A DNA stretch of 18,677 nucleotides, from positions 1 to 18,677 of the forward strand of contig QBWD01000019.1 of NCBI GenBank assembly GCA_003283685.1, written 5' to 3'. Shown here in pieces: positions 1-6,618 of this stretch. Source of the stretch: Prochlorococcus sp. AG-315-D17. GTDB taxonomy: Bacteria; Cyanobacteriota; Cyanobacteriia; PCC-6307; Cyanobiaceae. The position numbers and the translations under genes are program-made. The stretch's first letter is position 1. Every line of letters begins with the position of its first letter. Below the pieces are notes generated by a model. The model made no database searches. It was not told the origin of the DNA and was given only the letters and a program-made list of their open reading frames with translations.

Positions 1-2
1 AT

Positions 3-1199
3 TACTTAGCAGACCCAGCTCCTGATCCAGATCCAGACCCAACTCCTGACCCAAATCTAGATATTGAAATTCTACCTCTAGACCCAAATCGTGAAAGAAC
101 TCCAGACCCAGCTCCTGATCCTGATCCAGATCCAGACCCAACTCCTGACCCAACTACTGAACCTGAAAAAGATCCCCCGGTTTTACCAGTCCATCTTTCC
201 ATAACAAACCCTCCTGAAAGCATGCCAGAGGAGGGAAGTGATGACTATAGACTACTTTTAGCAGAAACTGATGGAGCATCCGCAAACGAAGGATTTGATT
301 ATGCAGCTTATATGGCAGGAAGTGATAGAAACGAATTACTTTTAGCTATCGAGGCTCTTTCAACTCCTGACACTCCTGACCCAACTCCTGAACCTGAAAA
401 AGATCCAAAAGGGGATTTAATTAATCCTGTCTATCTTGAAGTACCCCCAGCAACAATGCCAAAGATAGGAACTTTGGCGTATGCATTACTAGCTAAAGAG
501 GTAGGCGTTACAAATGGGGATGGGGAAATCTCAGAAGGATTTAACTACAAATCTCACATAGCAGCAACACGCAAACCGAAAGATTATCCAGATTGGCTCG
601 ATCCAGTAGTCGATATTGATGACCGTTGGGTTGACCCAAGTAAAATCAATACTTCTATAACTTTTGAAAAAAATTTAAACGAATACGAATTCTTCAGAAG
701 AAGTGATGGCTCCATTGAAATCAAAACAGAAGAAGGTTTTGATGAGATTACTGGTATTCCCAAACTACAATTTGCAGATAAAGCTGTGAGTGCCATTGCT
801 GAAATAGAAGCAACATTTGATCAAGTCAAGACAAAAGACGGTGTCACAGGAAAGATGTTCCGTGTCTACAACGCTGCGTTTAATCGATTTCCTGATTCTG
901 ATGGACTTGAGTACTGGATTGAGAAAAATGGATCAGGAGAAAATAGTGAAAGAGAAGTCGCAGAGTCATTCTTAGCCTCAAATGAATTTGCAGAACAATA
1001 TGGAGAAGATCTCTCCAATGAACAATATGTGAACAATCTCTATAAAAATATTCTTGATCGAGAACCAGATGCAGATGGATATAACTACTGGGTCGGACAA
1101 CTCAAGAATGGAATTGAAGATAGAAGTGAATTACTGTTAGGTTTTGCAGAATCAACTGAAAATCAGACACTTTTCAGTGAAGTTACAGGTTTATACTGA
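3..1199 (+). CDS. Asp-Pro repeat protein with C-terminal DUF4214-type domain (5' end outside window)
   Basis: The frame is open from base 3 with no stop, so the gene starts left of the window; the ATG at 222 is internal. The visible 398 residues are very acidic. Two Asp-Pro/Thr-Pro tracts (nt 12-54 and 105-153) lead into a module that occurs twice. Each copy begins TPDPT-x-EPEKDP (nt 147 and 378), runs through a P-x-x-MP stretch, and ends in EGFDY (288-302) or EGFNY (534-548). The second copy contains TNGDGEISEG, which resembles a calcium-binding loop. Next comes a segment with LQFADKAV, similar to pieces of RTX-type proteins, then about 105 residues (nt 858-1175) with two D-x-DG-x-x-YW motifs (PDSDGLEYW, PDADGYNYW), the signature I associate with DUF4214. 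Such domains are common in large exported or surface proteins of marine cyanobacteria. An extracellular or envelope role is therefore inferred; any signal would lie in the missing N-terminus. The exact function is unknown. Confidence 0.8.
   Translation, partial: YLADPAPDPDPDPTPDPNLDIEILPLDPNRERTPDPAPDPDPDPDPTPDPTTEPEKDPPVLPVHLSITNPPESMPEEGSDDYRLLLAETDGASANEGFDYAAYMAGSDRNELLLAIEALSTPDTPDPTPEPEKDPKGDLINPVYLEVPPATMPKIGTLAYALLAKEVGVTNGDGEISEGFNYKSHIAATRKPKDYPDWLDPVVDIDDRWVDPSKINTSITFEKNLNEYEFFRRSDGSIEIKTEEGFDEITGIPKLQFADKAVSAIAEIEATFDQVKTKDGVTGKMFRVYNAAFNRFPDSDGLEYWIEKNGSGENSEREVAESFLASNEFAEQYGEDLSNEQYVNNLYKNILDREPDADGYNYWVGQLKNGIEDRSELLLGFAESTENQTLFSEVTGLY
12..153 (+). repeat. Asp-Pro coding repeat, two near-identical copies
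   Basis: Nucleotides 12-54 and 105-153 are the same sequence except that the second copy has an extra 6 bp, one more Asp-Pro dipeptide. Both encode DPAPDP..DPTPDP. They are separated by a non-repetitive linker (LDIEILPLDPN) at about 57-104. The 6-bp difference keeps the frame and looks like slippage or unequal recombination. The tract probably forms an extended, negatively charged spacer in the protein. Confidence 0.85.
147..548 (+). repeat. Duplicated protein module of about 77 residues
   Basis: Nucleotides 147-175 and 378-406 match at 28 of 29 positions (TPDPT-x-EPEKDP). The similarity continues more weakly at protein level: an L-x-P-V-x-L stretch, then P-x-x-MP, then Y-x-LLA(E/K), then EGF(D/N)Y followed by three residues and A. 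The offset is 231 bp at the start and 246 bp at the end, so the second copy carries about five extra residues. Further copies may lie upstream of the window. Confidence 0.7.
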
Positions 1200-1253
1200 T
1201 TGTTTAATTCACAAATAACTTACAAGTACTAGTAAATAAATATATTTTTAAAA

Positions 1254-1283
1254 TCTAGACATGAACCACGGTTCACCTCTAGA
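1254..1283. repeat. Inverted repeat in the convergent gap, possible argJ terminator
   Basis: Arms 1254-1267 and 1270-1283 pair at 12 of 14 positions around a 2-base centre, with TCTAGA at both outer ends. Read on the minus strand, TTTTAAAAATATA follows, so it could be a weak terminator for argJ, whose stop lies about 110 bp upstream on that strand. No uninterrupted T-run follows on either strand, so it could equally be a protein-binding or cruciform site. Confidence 0.4.
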
Positions 1284-1383
1284 AATATCAACCCAAGGTT
1301 CGTAATAAGATCACACTTACATCACACTCGTCAAAGATTCGTATATAACACCGTCGAAATCCATTGACACAACTAAGTTTTAT

Positions 1384-1413
1384 CCGATCACACTTTCTAT
1401 GTAGTGTAATCGG
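1384..1413. repeat. Inverted repeat spanning the argJ stop codon
   Basis: Arms 1384-1394 (CCGATCACACT) and 1403-1413 (AGTGTAATCGG) pair at 10 of 11 positions around an 8-base loop. The argJ TAG stop (1399-1397 on the minus strand) lies in the loop. The tail on the minus strand is ATAAAACTT, without a strong U-tract. It may contribute to 3'-end stability or weak termination of the argJ transcript. Confidence 0.45.
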
Positions 1414-2638
1414 CATTAATGCGAATATATTGATCAGATAAATCACAGCCCCATGAAATTGATGAACCCTCTTCCATTCCCACTATTAATCTAATATCAA
1501 TTATATCATCGATTAAATATTTCCCATTTAACTTCTCTTTCATATAGTCACTAACTACTTGCCTATCAAATTTCATTGGGATTCCATCAGCGAATAATTT
1601 ATATGGTCCAATCCATAACTGGACATCTTGCAAATCACAAGAGACTCCTGCTCTACCCAATGCAGCAATAATTCTTCCCCAATTTGGATCAAAACCATGC
1701 ATTGCAGTTTTAACTAATGATGATCCTGAAATTGTACGCGCAATGGCACGGGCATCTAGATCATTTTTTGCACCTTCAACTTTAATCTCAAGTAAACAAT
1801 TTGCACCTTCACCATCTCTAGCAATTGCTTTAGCTAAGTATTGTGCAGTGATATGCAATCCATTTTCTAATGCAGATAAATATTTTGGGTCTAAGACCTC
1901 CCCAGCTGAAAAAGCCAAAAATGAATCATTAGTACTTGTATCTCCATCTACTGTAATTGCATTAAAAGATGAATCAGCAACACGTTTAATCATGGAAGAC
2001 CATATGTCCTGCCTTACGCCTGCATCACAAGTCAAATAGCTCAACATTGTTGCCATTGATGGGTGTATCATACCAGAACCTTTCGCCATACCTCCAATAC
2101 GTACTCGTCGTTCACCAAGAATAGCCTCATAGGCAATTTGCTTTACCTGAAGATCAGTTGTAAGAATTGCATTTGCTGCATCTTGATATCCTTTCTTGCT
2201 TAAGTTCTCAACAAGATAATTCAAACTATTAGTAACTCTCTCTAATGGTATGGGTTCACCTATTACACCCGTTGAGCAAATCAAAACTTCTTCACTCGAC
2301 AACCCAAGCCGTTGTGCAACTTGTTGAGTAATAAGTTCACTATCAATTCTGCCTCTATTCCCTGTACAAGCATTGGCTTGGCCTGCATTAATTAGAACAG
2401 CACGTATTTTTCCTCTGCAAGCTTTAATACGCTTAATACAAAGTTCAACGCAATAAGCGCGAGCTATTGATTTAGTAAATGTCCCACAACAAAAAGAACC
2501 CTCAGGTGCATAGAGTAATGCAAGATCTTTTTTTCCTGAAGGCTTCAAACCTGCTGCCATGCCAGAAGCCATGAAACCATCAGGACTAGTAATGCCTCCA
2601 GAAATTGGAGACCAATCAGAAGAATCCAAGAGGCTCAA
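1397..2638 (-). CDS. argJ: Arginine biosynthesis bifunctional protein ArgJ (ornithine acetyltransferase)
   Basis: ArgJ moves the acetyl group from N-acetylornithine to glutamate, releasing ornithine and recycling N-acetylglutamate; some members also acetylate glutamate from acetyl-CoA. The 413 residues match the family along their whole length. The N-terminus has PISGGITSPDGF and LKPSGKKDLALL. Residues 186-200 carry KGSGMIHPSMATMLS, where Thr197 is the expected self-cleavage site and nucleophile that splits the precursor into alpha and beta chains. The C-terminus ends YIRINADYTT, a family hallmark. No ATG lies in frame before residue 23, which is inside the conserved domain. The start must therefore be non-ATG: TTG at 2638, or TTG at 2629 (residue 4). 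No good Shine-Dalgarno sits close to either. The gene is divergent from coaE with only 35 bp between them. Confidence 0.95.
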   Translation of the reverse strand: MSLLDSSDWSPISGGITSPDGFMASGMAAGLKPSGKKDLALLYAPEGSFCCGTFTKSIARAYCVELCIKRIKACRGKIRAVLINAGQANACTGNRGRIDSELITQQVAQRLGLSSEEVLICSTGVIGEPIPLERVTNSLNYLVENLSKKGYQDAANAILTTDLQVKQIAYEAILGERRVRIGGMAKGSGMIHPSMATMLSYLTCDAGVRQDIWSSMIKRVADSSFNAITVDGDTSTNDSFLAFSAGEVLDPKYLSALENGLHITAQYLAKAIARDGEGANCLLEIKVEGAKNDLDARAIARTISGSSLVKTAMHGFDPNWGRIIAALGRAGVSCDLQDVQLWIGPYKLFADGIPMKFDRQVVSDYMKEKLNGKYLIDDIIDIRLIVGMEEGSSISWGCDLSDQYIRINADYTT

Positions 2639-2673
2639 ATTAGTAACGCAATGTTTCCTTACTATTTATATTA

Positions 2674-3300
2674 ATGAGCTATAAAACCCCAAAAAACAAC
2701 TTTTGTCTTAGATGGCAAGGAAAGCAAAAGAGAATAGGCATTACAGGAGGAATTGCTAGTGGAAAAACATCCGTTGGTAATTTCATTTGCCAAATTAAGG
2801 ATTGGCCTGCCATGGATGCCGACATATATGCTCGTGAGGCATTAGTCCCCGATAGCGAAATATTAGAAAAAGTGTTATCCAGATATGGTGAACAAATAAC
2901 TAATAAAGATCAAAAAATTAATCGTAAATTATTAGCAAAAATAATTTTTGAGAATACTAATGAAAGATTATGGCTTGAAAAAATAATACATCCATTTATA
3001 AGGAAAAGATTTAATGAAGACCTTGAGAAGTATAAATCACAACCCAAAGTAGTACTAATAATACCACTTTTATTTGAACAAAATTACAATAATTTATGCA
3101 GTGAAATATGGTATGTGGACTGTTCAAAAGAAACACAAATTGAACGGATTACAAAAAGAGATGGGTTAACTATAAATCAAGCAAATCAAAGAATTAATTC
3201 TCAATTTAAATCATCTTTTAAAAAACAATTCTCAGATTTCATCATAAATAATAATGGAGACAGTCAATCCTGGAAAATATTAATCAAAAAAAGAATATAA
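2674..3300 (+). CDS. coaE: Dephospho-CoA kinase
   Basis: CoaE phosphorylates the 3'-OH of dephospho-CoA with ATP, the last step of coenzyme A synthesis, in the cytoplasm. The P-loop GGIASGKT is at residues 25-32, with the following DAD at 48-50 as in family members. The C-terminal part shows the usual R-x-x-x-Q-x(n)-K region ending in DFIINNNGD. The 208 residues fit the roughly 200-residue family; about 20 extra N-terminal residues (MSYKTPKNNFCLRW) precede the first strand. The ATG start leaves 35 bp to the divergent argJ. Its stop is 4 bp from the gatB stop, so the two genes converge tail to tail. Confidence 0.94.
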   Translation: MSYKTPKNNFCLRWQGKQKRIGITGGIASGKTSVGNFICQIKDWPAMDADIYAREALVPDSEILEKVLSRYGEQITNKDQKINRKLLAKIIFENTNERLWLEKIIHPFIRKRFNEDLEKYKSQPKVVLIIPLLFEQNYNNLCSEIWYVDCSKETQIERITKRDGLTINQANQRINSQFKSSFKKQFSDFIINNNGDSQSWKILIKKRI

Positions 3301-3304
3301 GTTT

Positions 3305-4780
3305 TTAGACCTGCAGCTTTTTATTTAATATCTGATTCGCAAGTTTAGGATCCGCCTTCCCCTTTGTTTTCTTCATTAATTGACCAACAAAAAATCCTAA
3401 TAGTTTTTTCTTTCCAGCTCTATAAGATTCTACTTCAGTAGGATGAGAAATAATTAATTGATCAATTATTTCTCCAATGACAGATGGATCACTAATCATT
3501 CCCAAACCTCTTTCATCTACTATCATTTTTGGAGATCCACCCTTTTGTAATAATTCAGGTAATATTTCTTTTGCAATTTTTCCGCTAATTTCTCCAGATT
3601 CAATCATCTTTAACATCTCAGCTAACTCCTTAGGTTTAAAAGAAATCTGATCAAAAGTTAGTCTATTAGCGTTAACAAAAGCAGCCAAATCTCCAGTAAT
3701 CCAGTTAGCAGCAGATTTTGCTGCTGCTCCTTCTTTAACAACTTTTTCAAAATATTGAGCCATTGAATACTCATCAGTAAGGACTCGTGAATCATAAGTA
3801 GAAAGTCCAAGTTCTTCTGCATATCTATATCTTTTAGAAGCTGGCAATTCTGGTAATTGTGAACGCCATTTATCTTTTAATTCATTACTTACTTCTATTG
3901 GACCTAGATCAGGGTCAGGGAAATAGCGATAATCGCTACTTCCTTCTTTTAATCTCATACTTTTAGTAAGTTGTTTACTCTCATCCCACAACCTCGTTTC
4001 TTGTTTAACCTCTTCTCCAGATTCATAAGCTTTTATTTGCCGCTTAATTTCATATTCACAAGCCTTTTGAATTGCAGAAAATGAATTCATATTTTTAATT
4101 TCTACTTTTGTTCCAAATGGATCGTTAGCAGTTGGCCTCACTGAAATATTGACATCGCATCGTAACGAACCCTCCTGCATATTCCCATCAGACACTCCTA
4201 GGTACCGCATTATTCTTCTAACTTCAGCTGCATACTCTGCAGCCTCTCTGCCAGTCCTTAAATCTGGTTTGCTTACTATTTCCGCAAGAGCCACGCCTGC
4301 TCTGTTGTAATCGACCAAAGAATGAGTAGAACCAGACAATTGATCACTACCTGCATGGACAAGTTTCCCAGCATCCTCCTCCATATGTAGTCTTTCAATA
4401 CCTATTCTTTTGACATAAGTCTCTTTTCCTTTTTCGGCTACTTCCACCTCTATCCAACCATCCTCTGCAATAGGTTCATCAAATTGAGAAATTTGATAAT
4501 TTTTTGGTAAGTCAGGATAAAAATATTGCTTTCTATCAAATTTACTGTGCGAAGCAATATTTAAGTTCAAAGCCATCGCAGCTTTTACTGCATATTCCAA
4601 AACCTTTTTATTCAAAACTGGCAACGTACCTGGTAAGCCACAAACCACTGGATCGATATGAGTATTTGGGTCATCCCCAAAATTTGTTGAGGCAGCAGTA
4701 AATATTTTGCTTTCAGTCCCAAGCTGAACATGTGTCTCCAATCCAATTACGGGTTGCCAAGAAACATTTGATTCTGTCAT
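3305..4780 (-). CDS. gatB: Asp-tRNA(Asn)/Glu-tRNA(Gln) amidotransferase subunit B
   Basis: GatB is the tRNA-binding and kinase/transamidase subunit of GatCAB, which converts mischarged Glu-tRNA(Gln) (and Asp-tRNA(Asn)) to the correct amide forms. Numbering from the ATG at 4780 (491 aa), the conserved motifs are IGLETHVQL (12-20), YFYPDLPKNYQISQ (86-99), HMEEDAGK (132-139), DYNRAGVALAEIVSKPD (157-173) and MQEGSLRCDVNIS (201-213). The C-terminal roughly 150 residues are the helical YqeY-like tail, ending in G(F)FVGQLMKKTKGKADP. A TTG at 4783 directly precedes the ATG in frame. The ATG is preferred because AGG lies 8-10 bases upstream. gatA and gatC are not in this window, so the complex is encoded at dispersed loci. 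Confidence 0.96.
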   Translation of the reverse strand: MTESNVSWQPVIGLETHVQLGTESKIFTAASTNFGDDPNTHIDPVVCGLPGTLPVLNKKVLEYAVKAAMALNLNIASHSKFDRKQYFYPDLPKNYQISQFDEPIAEDGWIEVEVAEKGKETYVKRIGIERLHMEEDAGKLVHAGSDQLSGSTHSLVDYNRAGVALAEIVSKPDLRTGREAAEYAAEVRRIMRYLGVSDGNMQEGSLRCDVNISVRPTANDPFGTKVEIKNMNSFSAIQKACEYEIKRQIKAYESGEEVKQETRLWDESKQLTKSMRLKEGSSDYRYFPDPDLGPIEVSNELKDKWRSQLPELPASKRYRYAEELGLSTYDSRVLTDEYSMAQYFEKVVKEGAAAKSAANWITGDLAAFVNANRLTFDQISFKPKELAEMLKMIESGEISGKIAKEILPELLQKGGSPKMIVDERGLGMISDPSVIGEIIDQLIISHPTEVESYRAGKKKLLGFFVGQLMKKTKGKADPKLANQILNKKLQV

Positions 4781-4879
4781 CAATTTGACCTAGATATGTG
4801 AATCTTATGGAACAAAAGCCCAGACATGGAAGCTTGCTTGCTCTAAAACATTGAAAATAACATTTTCTATGGCCAAAGA

Positions 4880-5983
4880 ATGGCTGCCTTAAATGAAAAA
4901 CCATTATTAATCCTCGGAGGAGGGTTAATGGGTCTTGCATTAGCCCATGAAATTGCAAAAAAAGGCAAGCGTGTAGAAGTTTTGAGTAGAAGCAGACATG
5001 AAGCGGCAGGTTTTGTCGCAGCTGGAATGCTTGCACCTCATGCTGAAGGACTTCAAGGCAATCTTTTAAATCTTGGTCAAATAAGTCTTCAAAGACAGGC
5101 AAATTGGGTGAAAAGCATTGAGGCAAATAGCAAAATGTCATGTGGGCTTAAGAATTGCGGAATTGTTGTCCCATTTGAAACCCAAGAAGAATGCGAGGCA
5201 TACCCAACTTATAAATTTGGTAAAGAACTTAAAAGAGAAGAACTTTTAAATGAGGTTCCAGGACTCTCGAAAAAATGGAAATCAGGCTTACTCTTTAAGC
5301 AAGATGGTCAGATTGATAATCGTAGGCTTTTAATGAGAGCACTTGAAAAAGCTTGTGTTGAGCTTGGGGTTCACTTTCAGGAAGGCGTCGAAGTTATTGA
5401 AATAATTCAAAATTCAAAGAAATTCAAAGGGGTCAAAGTTAAAGACATCAATGGAAATATTAATCATTTACAAAGTAAAGAGGCTGTTCTCTGCTGCGGA
5501 GCATGGAGCAAACAAATTTTCAAATCACTTCCTATTTTCCCAGTAAAAGGACAGATGTTATCTATTCAGGGCCCAAAACAAATTCTTAAAAGGATCGTTT
5601 TTGGACCAGGCATTTATTTAGTTCCTAGGGAAGATGGCCTAATCATTGTGGGAGCGACTAGTGAACGAGACGCAGGTTTTGACAATGGGCTAACTCCAAA
5701 CGGACAAAGCGAGCTTCAAAAAGGGATTCAATCTCTTATTCCACAAATAAATCAATTACCTCATATGGAGAGGTGGTGGGGTTTTCGTCCATGTACACCT
5801 GATGAAGGCCCTTTGCTAGGGATGTCATCAATTAACGGATTATGGCTAGCGACAGGTCATCACCGTAATGGAGTTCTATTAGCCGCAATCACTTCTGAAT
5901 TAATAGCAAAATCAATTTGCTCAATACCACTAAATGATGAAGAAAATAATTTATTTACAAAATTCCGATGGGACAGATTTTAA
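4880..5983 (+). CDS. thiO: ThiO-type glycine oxidase (FAD-dependent oxidoreductase)
   Basis: This is a member of the DadA/glycine oxidase family of FAD enzymes. ThiO oxidises glycine to the imine (dehydroglycine) used by ThiG to build the thiazole ring of thiamine. The N-terminus has the dinucleotide-binding strand-turn-helix LLILGGGLMGLALAHEI (Gly at 13, 14, 15 and 18). The C-terminus has GHHRNGVLLA (326-335), typical of ThiO, preceded by WWGFRPCTPDEGPLLG. At 367 residues the length fits a stand-alone ThiO. It diverges from gatB with about 99 bp between starts. The substrate is assigned from the family and motifs; another small amine or D-amino acid cannot be excluded. Confidence 0.87.
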   Translation: MAALNEKPLLILGGGLMGLALAHEIAKKGKRVEVLSRSRHEAAGFVAAGMLAPHAEGLQGNLLNLGQISLQRQANWVKSIEANSKMSCGLKNCGIVVPFETQEECEAYPTYKFGKELKREELLNEVPGLSKKWKSGLLFKQDGQIDNRRLLMRALEKACVELGVHFQEGVEVIEIIQNSKKFKGVKVKDINGNINHLQSKEAVLCCGAWSKQIFKSLPIFPVKGQMLSIQGPKQILKRIVFGPGIYLVPREDGLIIVGATSERDAGFDNGLTPNGQSELQKGIQSLIPQINQLPHMERWWGFRPCTPDEGPLLGMSSINGLWLATGHHRNGVLLAAITSELIAKSICSIPLNDEENNLFTKFRWDRF

Positions 5984-5992
5984 AAGCATTAA

Positions 5993-6007
5993 TGAAAATG
6001 TTTTTCA
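5993..6007. terminator. Small AT hairpin between thiO and ndk
   Basis: TGAAAA-TGT-TTTTCA forms a perfect 6-bp stem in the 37-bp gap between the thiO and ndk stops. It is the only symmetric structure there and could serve as a weak bidirectional end signal. The stem contains a single G-C pair, so stability is low. Confidence 0.25.
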
Positions 6008-6020
6008 GTTCATATTTAGT

Positions 6021-6476
6021 TTATTCAACTCTCCAAGATTGATCAGAAGGAGTCCACTCAACAAGTTCATTTTTCTGGAACCAAAGATTGATTTCAAAAA
6101 TTGCCGTATCAGATCCGTCTGAACCATGAATAACATTGCGTCCAATGTTGACAGCTAAATCGCCTCTTATAGTCCCAGGTTCTGCCTCTAAAGGCTTGGT
6201 TGCCCCAATCAATTTTCTTGCACTTGCAATAACACCTTCACCTTCCCATACCATGGCTATAACTGGTCCACTAGTTATAAAATCAACCAAACCAGAAAAG
6301 AAAGGACGTTCTTTATGGACACCGTAATGTTTCTCAGCTAGATCTTTGCTTGGTGTCAATTGTTTGAGACCAACTAATTTGAACCCTTTAGTTTCAAAAC
6401 GACCAATAATCTCAGCCACTAAACCTCTTTGCACACCATCAGGCTTGATAGCAACAAAAGTTCTTTCCAAAGACAT
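6021..6476 (-). CDS. ndk: Nucleoside diphosphate kinase
   Basis: Ndk passes the gamma-phosphate of ATP to other (d)NDPs through a phosphohistidine intermediate, keeping NTP pools balanced. Counting from the ATG at 6476, the protein has 151 residues, the standard length. Nearly every conserved element is present: [16 protein letters not shown] (5-20), the [11 protein letters not shown] region (50-60), GTIRGDLAV (101-109) and the active-site NVIHGSD with His117. A TTG at 6488 would add MNIA but is unnecessary; the ATG gives the canonical MSLERTF start. The gene converges on thiO (37-bp gap) and diverges from speA (142 bp). Confidence 0.97.
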   Translation of the reverse strand: MSLERTFVAIKPDGVQRGLVAEIIGRFETKGFKLVGLKQLTPSKDLAEKHYGVHKERPFFSGLVDFITSGPVIAMVWEGEGVIASARKLIGATKPLEAEPGTIRGDLAVNIGRNVIHGSDGSDTAIFEINLWFQKNELVEWTPSDQSWRVE

Positions 6477-6502
6477 TGCAATGTTCAATAATATGAAGCC
6501 AT

Positions 6503-6529
6503 AGTCTTCCTAAGACTGCCCTCTTGGCA
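6503..6529. repeat. Two adjacent short hairpins upstream of ndk
   Basis: AGTCTT-CCT-AAGACT (6503-6517) is a perfect 6-bp stem with a 3-base loop. It is followed directly by TGCC-CTCTT-GGCA (6517-6529), sharing one base. They lie 27-53 bp upstream of the ndk ATG and so would fall in its leader if transcription starts further up. No T-run follows on either strand, so they do not look like terminators. Confidence 0.4.
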
Positions 6530-6578
6530 AGCAAAACATGACACTTGATAAAACTGTTCTTAGATTTAATTGTATTAA

Positions 6579-6594
6579 TTTTGAATGATCAAAA
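6579..6594. repeat. Palindrome upstream of speA
   Basis: TTTTGA-ATGA-TCAAAA is a perfect 6-bp inverted repeat centred about 32 bp before the speA ATG. It could be an operator or a leader hairpin. In such AT-rich DNA a chance origin is quite possible. Confidence 0.3.
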
Positions 6595-6618
6595 CTTTGC
6601 AACTTATTCATCGCATAA

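Noticed and set aside
12..153. Possible CRISPR-like direct repeats
   Set aside because: There are only two copies, they are in frame with a long coding sequence, and they encode a low-complexity Asp-Pro tract; no cas genes are visible.
2..223. Minus-strand Gly/Ser-rich 73-aa ORF
   Set aside because: It is the antisense shadow of the Asp-Pro repeat; the plus frame is continuous with the DUF4214 gene.
4781..4783. TTG start one codon before the gatB ATG
   Set aside because: The adjacent ATG has an AGG at suitable spacing and is the simpler start.
4713..5141. 142-aa minus-strand ORF covering the gatB/thiO start regions
   Set aside because: It overlaps the first codons of both well-supported genes, has no recognisable domain, and would leave no space for their promoters.
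5934..6122. 62-aa plus-strand ORF between thiO and ndk
   Set aside because: It overlaps the ends of both genes in other frames and has no support of its own.
6477..6488. TTG start adding MNIA to Ndk
   Set aside because: The ATG at 6476 gives the standard 151-residue Ndk with MSLERTF at the N-terminus.
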